A DNA stretch of 64,000 nucleotides from the NCBI RefSeq assembly GCF_900324485.2, contig NC_046640.1, positions 18,318,173 to 18,382,172 on the forward strand. The letters run 5' to 3'. Of the stretch, positions 55,346-64,000 are shown piece by piece (within the stretch, counting starts at the first letter, position 1; every line of letters begins with the position of its first letter). This DNA is from Mastacembelus armatus. Its lineage: Eukaryota; Chordata; Actinopteri; Synbranchiformes; Mastacembelidae. Below the pieces are notes generated by a model. It had not been told where the DNA came from. It worked only from the letters and a program-made list of their open reading frames with translations, and did no database searches. Position numbers and translations under genes: made by a program.

Positions 55346-55791
55346 AGTCTCTGGCACAGTAATAAACTGCTGTGTCCTCCGTCTTCAGACTGTTCATCTT
55401 TAGATAAAGTTTACTGCTGGAGTCATCTCTGGAGATGGTGAATCTACCCTGGACTGACTGGGAGTAATAGATGGGACTACTAGCTGTGTCTATATATGCA
55501 ACCCACTCCAGCCCTTTTCCAGGAGCCTGTCTGACCCAGTTCATAGCGTAGCGGCTGAATGTAAATCCAGAGGCTGTACAGGTCAATGTGTGGGATTCTC
55601 CAGGCCTTTTAACCACTGGTCCAGATTGTGTCAGAGTCTGACCATCAACACCTGTCAAGACAAACCAGAAAATAGTCAGTTGATGTAAGTTTGCACCTTC
55701 TTGAAAACAGATTGATTTCAAGCTTTGCAGATATTTTCTCACCTGCCCAGCAGATGGTTAAAAGCAGCAGTCCTGTCCTATAGTCCATCAT
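55346..55791 (-). CDS. IGHV: v30: IGHV, family F1b, apparently functional
   Basis: Leader exon 55743-55791 is whole. V exon 55346-55651: [57 protein letters not shown], then [27 protein letters not shown]. The 5' part is F1. The last codons, the RSS at 55307-55345 (heptamer CACAATA, 23 bp, ACAAAAACC) and the 3' flank are of F2 type. It is the only intact F1b gene in the window. Promoter motif ATGCAAAA is at 55864-55871. Confidence 0.91.
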
Positions 55792-56499
55792 GTTAAACTG
55801 TGTGTCCACTGTTCTCTGTCGTCCTCTCCGCAGTCAGATAAGTAGAGGTGGAAGACATCTGAGTTTTGCATTGACTCCTCCTCTCAGTAGAATATCTGCA
55901 GATATTTGGTGAAACTGGGTAAAATACTTCACCAGTCAGTTTCCTAAATCAGTTGTTTTCACATTTCTCTCATATGTTCAGTAAAATAATATTAACACCA
56001 TTACCATGTTTATACTGATAATACTAACACATTAAACTTAGTTCAGACATGTGAACAAAATTATCTATAAATTAAAGAAAAAACTGATATATTTGATTTA
56101 GTATGAAGACTGTTTGTCATTAGACAAATTATTCTAATCACCAACATACAGTCGTCTCTCTCTACTGAAAACTTGCTGTATTTTCATCTCATCATGTCAC
56201 TATCCAGAGTTTTCACTGATGAAATGTTTTTCAGCTTCTTACTCTTTCAGTCTTGGTTCATGTAATGTGTAGTTGGTACTTGTAAATATGATGCTGGTAT
56301 TTTTGTTTTAATGTCTGTTAGAGGTGAAAGGCTTTTGATAATCGCTGTGATGGATCTAATATAATGATGAAAATAGTTATTATTCATGAGTTTATGGTAA
56401 AATATCTATAAATGTGATGTGGATATATCAAAGTGATTTTAATGGTGTTGACAAAATCCAGATGTGACTGAGGTCAAACTGCTGCTTGTGGTCTCTGGT
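55792..56499. other. F1-to-F3 linker block, further copy
   Basis: Promoter of v30 and linker as at 21515-22222. No gene is seen. Confidence 0.55.
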
Positions 56500-56538
56500 G
56501 GTTTTTGTCCAACTGCTTCACTGTCTCCAGTCACTGTG

Positions 56539-56977
56539 TTGTCGAGCACAGAAGTAAACAGCAGAATCTTCTGTTGTCAGGCTCTTGACCTGGAGGTACT
56601 GGGTGCTGCTGGGAACATCTTCAGTCATGATGAAACGGCTTTGAAAGGAGCTGCCATAGATAGCAGAGTTTGATCCAGTGTTCATCCTCCCAATCCACTC
56701 CAGAGCTTTCTCTGGCCTCTGTCTTATCCAGTGAATGTAGGAGCTTGTCATGCTATACCCAGATATGACACAGGACATCTTCACTGTCTCTCCAGGTCTT
56801 TTTAGCTCTGAGGCAGACTGGTCCAGTCTGATCTCACTCCAAACTCCTGTAAATAACAAAATAATGATCATCATCCATCAAACTTATATTTACAAAAGAA
56901 ATGTTTCACTTTGTTAAAGCCTAAATAATTTTCTCACCATGAATAGTAACTATAAAAAATAAGCTCCATGAAATCAT
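56539..56977 (-). CDS. IGHV: v31: IGHV, family F3, apparently functional
   Basis: Leader exon 56938-56977 ([13 protein letters not shown]). V exon 56539-56846: [64 protein letters not shown]. The RSS at 56500-56538 is canonical apart from spacer changes. A perfect octamer is at 57099-57106. Confidence 0.91.
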
Positions 56978-57712
56978 GATTTCTGTTCTGTAATAGACTC
57001 TGCTGTTCAATTCTTCTAATCAGTGTTTTAGAATATACTGTATGAAACGTTTCCAGTGACACATTTTGTGACAGCTGTGTGTTTATAAGGAAGAAATCAT
57101 TTGCATAGACTGCCCTCTACAGGTTTAGTAATAGAATGTGTAACACACATCATTTCCATAAGTAGTTTACCTACAACTGTTACCTGTGTTAACTTGACCA
57201 CATTACAAAATGAAAACTGCAAACCATGTGTGTATTTATTTATTGATTTGTACTTTGGAAGAGATAAAACTATTGTTAATTTATCTTTGTGAGATTTTTC
57301 TGTTTTCTACCTCATTGCAAGTAGGAAGGAAAAGTGGTTTCCCATCTTCTCTATGCATCAGAATACACAAAGATAAAAGTGTGAAAATGTGTCATGTTGA
57401 AAACATTTTTTCTGAGTCTATTTTATTGTTGTGCAGGCTGCAGCAGAATTCAAAACATCTATATTAATATTTTTTATTAATATTTGAAATGTTTTACTGA
57501 TGTCAGCTGCAGTGTAAGTCAAATGAAAACAGCATAAATACATTCACATACTCACCTAGACTACTCTATCAGTAACAAAGGTTTTCTTCTACCTCTAAGT
57601 AATTTTTACAAATATTTTTTGTTACATTAGCACAGTATTTACCTTGTTAATGTTTTGTTTTCTTAACATTTAGAACATATGTGGTTATGTGTTTCAGTCA
57701 CATGGGCTAGAG
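56978..57712. other. F3-to-F4 linker block, fourth copy
   Basis: Copy of 22701-23435. No gene is seen. Confidence 0.55.
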
Positions 57713-57750
57713 GGTTTTTGTGCAGGTCTGTCAGTGTTTGTGTCACAGTG

Positions 57751-58199
57751 ACACCACGTACACAGTAATAAACAGCTGTGTCCTCAGGCTGCAGATTCAG
57801 TCCTGTTAATGTCACAGAACTAGTAGAAGTGTGTGTGTGGTATTTGAACTTGTTCTTCAAAGCATCATTTTGGCGAAAGTCTCCTCCACCCCATCGATGT
57901 AAAATCCACTCCAATGGTTTTCCTTCAGGCTGTCTGATCCAACCTGTTGCATAGCTGTTATCAGTCAGAGAATAACCAGAGACCTGGCAGGTGATGGTCA
58001 AAGACTGTCCAGGCTGCACAGCCTTTGAGTCTGGCTGGATGAGATTGAGACTGTGAACACCTGTGGAAACAGAAATCAACATTATCTCCATCATTCATCT
58101 GAATATTCAGTGTTTCTAATGTGTTTGTTAGTGTGAATCCACTGAAAGCTCCTCACAGGATCCAGCTGCCAGCAGCAGTATCAGAGCTACAGAGAACAT
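57751..58199 (-). CDS. IGHV: v32: IGHV, family F4, apparently functional
   Basis: Leader exon 58157-58199 (MFSVALILLLAAGS). V exon 57751-58060: [92 protein letters not shown]. The RSS at 57713-57750 has heptamer CACTGTG, 22-bp spacer and nonamer ACAAAAACC. A perfect octamer is at 58296-58303. Confidence 0.91.
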
Positions 58200-59276
58200 G
58201 GTTGATGTTGAAGCTCTTCTGTCCTCTCACTGACACACAGACCCACATTGCACTTCCTTATGAGCTACATTCATTTACATATTGTTGAATCATTGATTTG
58301 CATCTCACCAAAATCATTTTAAACACAGATTGAAAAGACTGACCTTATAATGAAGTAGATGGTTTCACTGTATGTGGGACCATTTTATTCAGTAGGTTTA
58401 TTTTATTTAAAAGACAGAGAAAAAATGCTAAAATAACTTTTAGTGTGTGTGTAATAATGTAATGGAATAATGGAAATAATATATATTAATTTATGAGACT
58501 TACTGTGTAAATGTTTTATAAATGACTGGTTTCAGCACATTGTTGTCTTGTCCTTGGGCTTTTAGTGAAGAAACAGTCCACACACTAAACTGTTGTTACT
58601 AAAATATGTAAATTTGGAATGAACTCACCACAGATAAAAGCAGCGTCCTGATCCTGGTGATTTATCTGACTGTTATCAGACTGTGAGAACATGGTTGATG
58701 CTGAAACTAAACTGATGTGATCTTTTCTACAGTGAAAAGTTTGCTTTGGTTTGTTTGTTTGTTTTGTTGATGTTATGTTGCAGAAACTGACTTTCTAAGG
58801 ATGAATTTCTCATTAGACGAGTTTTTAAAGTCAAGATATTAGAAAAATGTATTTCATTACTGACTCATGGCCCTCCCCCTTTCTTTGATTTTCCTGTTCA
58901 CCTTTTTACATCAAGTTAAAACATTTAATAATCAGACACACGTAGTGTTTGCGGAAATAGAAACGTCTGATACTTCTCACTGTTCCTCTGCTGATACTCT
59001 AATATCATGTATGTGTTGCTGCTCTGGTTCTTTGAGAGCTCCCTCAACAAGCAGAATCTCTTCTACTGAATCTGTGGGACAGTGTGTTTTTTCAGCCTCA
59101 CATTAGGTGGAAATTTGCTCATTTTGAAAAGAGAAAGAATCAGGGTCAGAGTGAGTGGAACAGGACCAGTCAAATCTGCTGCTGATATTTCTAGGTTTCT
59201 ATTTAGAATTGGACTTTACTGATGATATGAGTAACTATTGCTGGGAAATGTGATCCCAGTAAGACTGAGTCCTGTA
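58200..59276. other. F4-to-F1 linker block, fourth copy
   Basis: Copy of 23923-24999 with the open 79-codon frame at 58867-59106. The stretch 59068-59102 is the apparent template of the inverted filler found at 60302-60336. Confidence 0.55.
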
Positions 59277-59315
59277 GGTTTTTGTACAGCTGCTGAACCA
59301 ACTCCAGTCACTGTG

Positions 59316-59761
59316 ACTCTCGAGCACAATAATAAACAGCAGAATCTTCAGTTTTCACACTGTTCATCTGCAGATACAGCTGCTGTCTGTTGTTGTCTCT
59401 GGAGATGGTAAACCGGCCTTGGACTGACTGAGAGTAGTACATGTTAGCACTGTCTTTTCTGATGCTCGCAACCCACTCCAGTCCTTTTCCAGGAGCCTGT
59501 CTGACCCAGGCCATCCAGTAGTTAACAAAATCCAATCCATAGGCGTAACAGGTCAATTTGTGGGATTCTCCAGGCCTTTTAACCACTGGTCCAGATTCTG
59601 TCAGAGTCTGACCATCAACACCTGTCAAGACAAACCAGAAAATAGTCAGTTGATGTAAGTTTGCATCTTCTTGAAAACAGATTGATTTCAAGCTTTGCAG
59701 ATATTTTCTCACCTGCCCAGCAGATGGTTAAAAGCAGCAGTCCTGTCCTATAGTCCATCAT
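59316..59761 (-). CDS. IGHV: v33: IGHV, family F1, apparently functional
   Basis: Leader exon 59713-59761 is whole. V exon 59316-59621: [81 protein letters not shown]. The RSS at 59277-59315 is canonical. Promoter motif ATGCAAAA is at 59834-59841. Same subgroup as v12 and v29. Confidence 0.91.
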
Positions 59762-60154
59762 GTTAAACTGTGTGTCCACTGTTCTCTGTCGTCCTCTCTG
59801 CAGTCAGATAAGTAGAGGTGGAAGACATCTGAGTTTTGCATTGACTCCTCCTCTCAGGAAGGAGTGAACCAGACTGGTCATCATAGACATTTCTTGTTTC
59901 AGTCAATATATAGTGACAGTTGTGGTTTGAGTCTAATAGGTTTTCATTCAATCTGAATTTAAAAAGTTTTGAATAGGCTTCAGAAAATTATTTCTGTGTG
60001 ATAAAATCTGATTTTTCTTTTAATAGTTTGTGTAATGCTCAGAATAAGAAACAGTTTTAGCTACAAACAAAAACTTTACAGAACTTAAAGTTTAAACATG
60101 TTAAGTTTTGTTCTTACTACCCTGATACAAATTTTACCTTTGACAGAAAGTAAT
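59762..60154. other. V promoter and flank, fourth copy
   Basis: Copy of 77-470, ending in the RTE target repeat (about 60139-60154). No gene is seen. Confidence 0.6.
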
Positions 60155-61205
60155 CTTCTTCTTTTCCTTTCGGCTGCTCCCTTCAGGGGTCGCCACAGCG
60201 AATCATCTGCCTCCATTTAACCCTATCCTCTGTATCCTCCTCACCCACACCAACTATCCTCATGTCCTACTTCACTACATCCAAGAACCTCCTCTTTGAT
60301 TTGTGAGGCTGAAAAAACACACTGTCCCACAGATTCTCAGAGCCTGTTTCAGCTCCTCCCTGAAAGCCACACAACACTCTTCCTTCTTCAACTTCCACCA
60401 CTTGGTCCTCTGCTCTGCCCTTGTCCTCTTCATCTTCCTCACTACCAGAGTCATCCTACACACCACCATCCTATGCTGTCTGGCTACACTCTCCCCAACC
60501 ACTACTTTGCAGTCACTGATCTCTTTCAGGTTGGAATGTCTGCACAAGATGTAATCAGTTTGTGTGCTCCTGCCTCCACTCTTATAATTCACCATATGCT
60601 CCTCCCTTTTCTGGAAAAATCTCCCTCCAGAATTTCTCCTTCTCGTCTAACTCACATCCTACCTGTGGGGCATAACCACTGACAACATTCAATATCACAC
60701 CTTCAACTTCCAGCTTCAGACTCATCACCCTATCTGACACTCTCTTCACCTCCAGAACATTCCTAGCAAAATCCTCCTTCAGGATAACTCCTACTCCATT
60801 CCTCTTTCCATCCACACCATGATAAAACAGCTTGAACCCTGCTCCTAATCTATAGGCCTTGCTACCTTTCCACCTGGTCTCCTGAACACACAAGATATCC
60901 ACCTTTCTTCTCTCCATCATATCAGCCAACTTTCTAGTTTTCCCTGACAAAGTTCCTACATTCTAAGTCCCTACTCTAAGTCCTACATTCCTGCTCCAAT
61001 TTCCACTGGCACCCTGTAAGTCAACAGCACCAGTGGCGGTCGCTGTTAACACGACCGATCCGGTATGGAAGTTGTATTTGTGATTCGCATGTTTGATTTG
61101 GCTTGAAATTTTACGTCGGATGCCCTTCCTGACACAACCCTCTGCACTTACCCGGACTTGGGACTGGCACATGAAGACACTGGATTGTGCCCCCCTGTGG
61201 TTACA
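60155..61205 (-). mobile_element. RTE-clade LINE, copy 3 (large internal deletions)
   Basis: Same insertion as 471-3759, with right-hand target repeat at 61206-61222, but only 1.05 kb remain. The whole RT region is gone (junction 60298-60337). A second deletion near 60620 removes part of the endonuclease. What remains includes DILCVQETRWKG, with the catalytic Glu kept, and YRLGAGFKLFYHGVDG. A 35-bp inverted filler from the neighbouring linker sits at the first junction. Confidence 0.88.
60302..60336. other. Inverted templated filler at a deletion junction
   Basis: These 35 bp are the exact reverse complement of 59068-59102, sequence that belongs to the F4-F1 linker and not to the RTE. They lie precisely where about 2 kb of RTE sequence is missing. 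Confidence 0.85.
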
Positions 61206-61222
61206 TTTGACAGAAAATAGAT

Positions 61223-62261
61223 GATCTGTTGTTATTTGAATGTTACATCTGTAAAGTAAATAAATGTATTCACATATAGAAAAGCAAAGTCACCACAGTG
61301 AAAATGTTACTAAGTTTTGCTAAAAGATGCCAAACAACAATCAGGATCCTAATGTGAATTAACACATCACAGATAAAAGCAGTGTCCTGATACTGTGACA
61401 AGCACTAATCTGAAATGTACACAGGAAACATTATATCAACACTTATTTATACTAAAGACATTTTCTTGGTTAAATGTTACATGTTGCCTCAGTAAGAAGG
61501 TTGTGGGTTTGCAACCTGGCCTTTCTGTGTGGAGTTTGAATGTTCTCCCTCTGCTTGCGTGGGTTTTCTCCAGGTACGCTGGTTTCCTCCCACAGTCCAA
61601 AAACATGTATGTCAGGTTGATTGGTGACTCTAAATTGCCCATAGGAGTGAGTGTGAGTGTGTGAGGTTGTTTGTCTCTATAGGGCCCTGTGATGGACTGG
61701 TGACCTGTCCAGGGTGTACCCCTGCCTTTCACCCAAAGAGAGCTGGGATAGGCTCCAGCAGATCCCTGTGACCTGGTTAGGAATAAGCAGGTATAGATGA
61801 TGGATGGATGGATGAATGTCACATGTTTGTTTAAAAAGTGAAGACTTTTAATATGATGGATATGTACATTTATGTCATTTTTAAATCATGAGCCATTTGA
61901 AAATTTTCAGAAACGTCAACTTTGATTGTTTTTACAACAAGTTTGTGTATGTGTGGTCTTAATGTCATATGTCAGATCAGTGGTCTGAAGGCTCCTAAAC
62001 TGGTGACAAATGAAATGGAAAGAAAACTTTCTGAAGATGAACTTCTTGTTAGGCTCTAAGTTTTTAATGTCAGTCTAATTTACTGTTTACTAATGTTCAG
62101 TGAGTTTACTGTCTGAGTAATTAAGATAATATTGATAAATTAAGGAACATATAAAATCAACCAACTGTTCCCTGTTTACACCAAAAGTAAACTGGTCTGA
62201 AATCATTGGTGGTCTGAGGGCTCCTCCTCTGGTGGCTTCATGTTACAGGTTTTTCACTGAT
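61223..62261. other. Intergenic block with SINE copy
   Basis: Copy of 3777-4823. Contains the SINE at 61487-61814 and then the common F1b/F2 3' flank, which breaks off near 62250 where the v34 deletion begins. No gene is seen. Confidence 0.55.
61487..61814 (+). mobile_element. SINE-like repeat, copy c
   Basis: Paralogue of the 4040 insertion with the same 5' truncation point and the flanking repeats atgttacatgttg / atgtcacatgtttg. It ends in (GGAT)n. Confidence 0.75.
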
Positions 62262-62575
62262 CTTGTTCTTTAGTGAATCTTTGACAGTTGTGTCACTTCC
62301 AATCCACTCCAGTCCTTTCCCTGCAGGCTGTCTGATCCAAGCTGTGTAGTAGTCACTCACAGAATAAGAGACCTGACAGGTGATGGTCAGACGTTGACCT
62401 GGCTGCACAGTCACAGAGGCTGGCTGTGTCAGCTGTTCACATTTCACACCTGTTAAAAAGACAAACATCTTGTGTCACCAGTCATCAGGTTGTACTGCAG
62501 AACATGAACTATTGACTGAACTGATGATTCACATGATCCAGCTGCCAACAGCAGCAGCAGAGCTACAGACAATAT
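62262..62575 (-). pseudogene. IGHV: v34: IGHV pseudogene, family F2, truncated
   Basis: The V exon (62262-62459) keeps VKCEQLTQPASVTVQPGQ, CQVSYSVSDYYTAWIRQ, SDTTVKDSLKNK, then is cut. FR3, the second Cys and the whole RSS are deleted, with the 3' flank joined on directly near 62255. Leader exon 62533-62575 has ATA where F2 and F4 leaders start with ATG. The variant octamer ATGCAAAC is at 62662-62669. It cannot rearrange. It is the most distal V gene in the window. Confidence 0.9.
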
Positions 62576-64000
62576 TGTTTATGTTGAAACTGACGTGCTG
62601 TGAACTGCACTGACAGTCTGATGTGAAGTTTTTATAGCTGAGTGAAAGGGAAGGTCACTAAGTTTGCATAGAATCAAACATTAATGCTGATCTTCCCAGA
62701 GCCAATAGAAGAGTCTGATCAGTGATATTATAAACTATTGATTCATAAATTTATTGTATTTACTTTTCAAACCTTGAAATGTGCAGTGTAATTGCAAATA
62801 GCAATACCTGTCATACCATGTATAGCAATATAAATCATGACTATTGGAAAACATATTCATTATAATTAGCTTTACAACAACTGATAATATAGAAACCATG
62901 GAACAAAAGAAGTAGCCACCAAGGATGTTATCTTTGTGTAAGCCACGTATACATTGTTTGTTTAAATCTAACTGTTTAACTGTCACCACCTCATATATCA
63001 AACTCTAACTTAAAATGTATCAGCATTGTTTATTCATGTATTTGTGCTCTTACTTTCTTATTTTAATTCAATGCAAGTAAAGTTTTATTGTATTGAATTG
63101 AATTAAATTATTAGCTGCATAAAATGAGTAGTGGCATCAGATAGGATTGTGTATAAAAACTTAAATTTGCTGTGTCTGGTTTGCAGATTTGCATGAATGA
63201 CTTTTAATGGTCACTGCAGATGTTTGAACACAGAAACATACAGAGAAACAGAAGCTCAGGAACTGAAACCTTTATGCAAAAAACTGCAAATGTTTTATAA
63301 AAAACTGCATCCTCCATCTGAGATGTCATTTATATATTTATAGATTGTTTTTATTATTTTATAAAAGTTAAATCAAATATAAATATGAGAAGAACTTAAA
63401 ACAATGTAATAATTAAAGACACAGGATTCATCCTTGTCAGTTTGCAGTTGGTTTGAATTATGGAGCGATCTCAGTATGTTTCAGTATTTTTCATTTGTTG
63501 TGAAAAGTAACTTTACAGCCCAGCCATACCTCAGTGGTATGTTAATGGAGCTGCACTCCATGCTGATGATAAACATCTTTATTTTAAAAGTTTACTTTAA
63601 ATGTATTGAATCAAATGAACATATGCCTTATATTTAGTTTAGAAACATTTTAGAGAATGAGGCTCGTGATTTTCTGTTTCTTCACTTTTCTACAAATCTC
63701 AGACTAAAACCAGCGAGTTTCTTGTTCCAACTGTAACGTCTGTAAATGGTTTAGCTCTGTTGTCTGAAAACTACTAAAACAGTGTCAGTGACTTCAGTTT
63801 GACAGAGGAAGTGTTATTATGGGAAATATCACTGACTAGATCCCCCAGAATGTCTTCTCCCTTCTCCCTCCATGAAGAAAAAACCAAAGGCCTCTTATTT
63901 ATTTGAAACATGGCGCTGAGCCCAGACTCTTTGAACCAGATTGGAGTGACAGCTGAAGGTGACAGGTTGTTGTTTTCTACCAGACTGTCAGGGCAGTAAT
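62576..64000. other. V-free distal sequence
   Basis: About 1.4 kb beyond v34 with no V exon, leader or RSS and no match to the repeated linkers. Mostly AT-rich; GC rises after about 63650. It may be the edge of this V cluster. The only gene-like signal is the possible exon at 63911. Confidence 0.5.
63911..63959 (+). other. Possible first coding exon of a flanking gene
   Basis: ATG at 63911 opens MALSPDSLNQIGVTAE, followed by a possible donor (G|gtgaca at about 63959), in less AT-rich sequence after a pyrimidine-rich stretch. No homologue is recognised. It is on the opposite strand to the V genes and could be chance. Confidence 0.2.

Noticed and set aside
59622-59712. N-terminal extension [20 protein letters not shown]... 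in front of F1 V domains
   Set aside because: This is the 91-bp leader intron, open by chance and bounded by good splice signals. Retaining it would put the leader out of frame with the V exon.
1-64000. IGH D, J or constant segments inside the window
   Set aside because: No D-like sequence flanked by two 12-bp-spacer RSSs, no J motif (WGxG) with RSS and no Ig constant domain was found. The FGTG-like reading at the v28 3' end is too short and in a different frame from the V gene.

Overview
The window looks like part of the immunoglobulin heavy-chain variable (IGHV) locus of a teleost fish, probably a percomorph. The evidence is about 35 V segments or V relics, all on the minus strand. Most have the same build: an octamer-type promoter, a short leader exon ending in phase 1, an intron of roughly 60-120 bp, a V exon with the conserved Cys / Trp / Cys framework, and a recombination signal (RSS) with a 22-23 bp spacer. 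The V exons carry WVRQAPGK-like framework 2 and YYCAR ends, typical of heavy chains. Rex3 and RTE LINEs and Tc1-like elements also fit a fish. No D, J or constant exon was seen. Because the V genes point left, D, J and C should lie beyond base 1.

I sort the V genes into working families: F1 (mature start [18 protein letters not shown]), F1b (an F1 body with F2-type 3' end and RSS), F2 (VKCEQLTQPAS), F3 and F3b (GVWSEI.LDQS), F4 ([19 protein letters not shown], with two kinds of FR3), F5 (AAQGQSLTSSEPVVHRAGQ) and F6 ([19 protein letters not shown]). Twenty V genes look whole from leader to RSS. One more (v12) is open except for stops just before the RSS. The others are broken by stops, frameshifts, lost start codons, internal deletions or insertions, or are bare fragments.

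Layout. 1-11 kb: two copies of a unit holding an F1b pseudogene and an RTE LINE, then an F2 gene. 12-20 kb: F1 and F2 genes, an orphan leader, a fold-back element with a 100-N gap sitting in the RSS of a relic V, an F5 gene, and an orphan RSS. 21-34 kb: repeats of an F3-F4-F1 cassette plus an F2-F6 block. 34-37 kb: a second copy of the F5 block. 38-43.6 kb: an old retroviral env plus one LTR, with a Rex3 LINE nested in it. 44-60 kb: more F4/F1/F3/F2/F6 copies and two further full F3-F4-F1 cassettes. 60-62.6 kb: a third, internally deleted copy of the RTE unit and a dead F2 gene. 62.6-64 kb: no V gene; probably the distal edge of this V cluster.

The V genes act as donor segments for V(D)J recombination in B cells. 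Each RSS is read by RAG1/RAG2 and each octamer promoter by Oct/OCA-B factors. The array has grown by repeated block duplication, exchange between families and transposon insertion. Shared insertions, such as the RTE at three paralogous sites with a fourth site empty, allow the duplications to be ordered. Coordinates of exons and signals come from reading splice and RSS motifs by eye. No alignment or database search was run.
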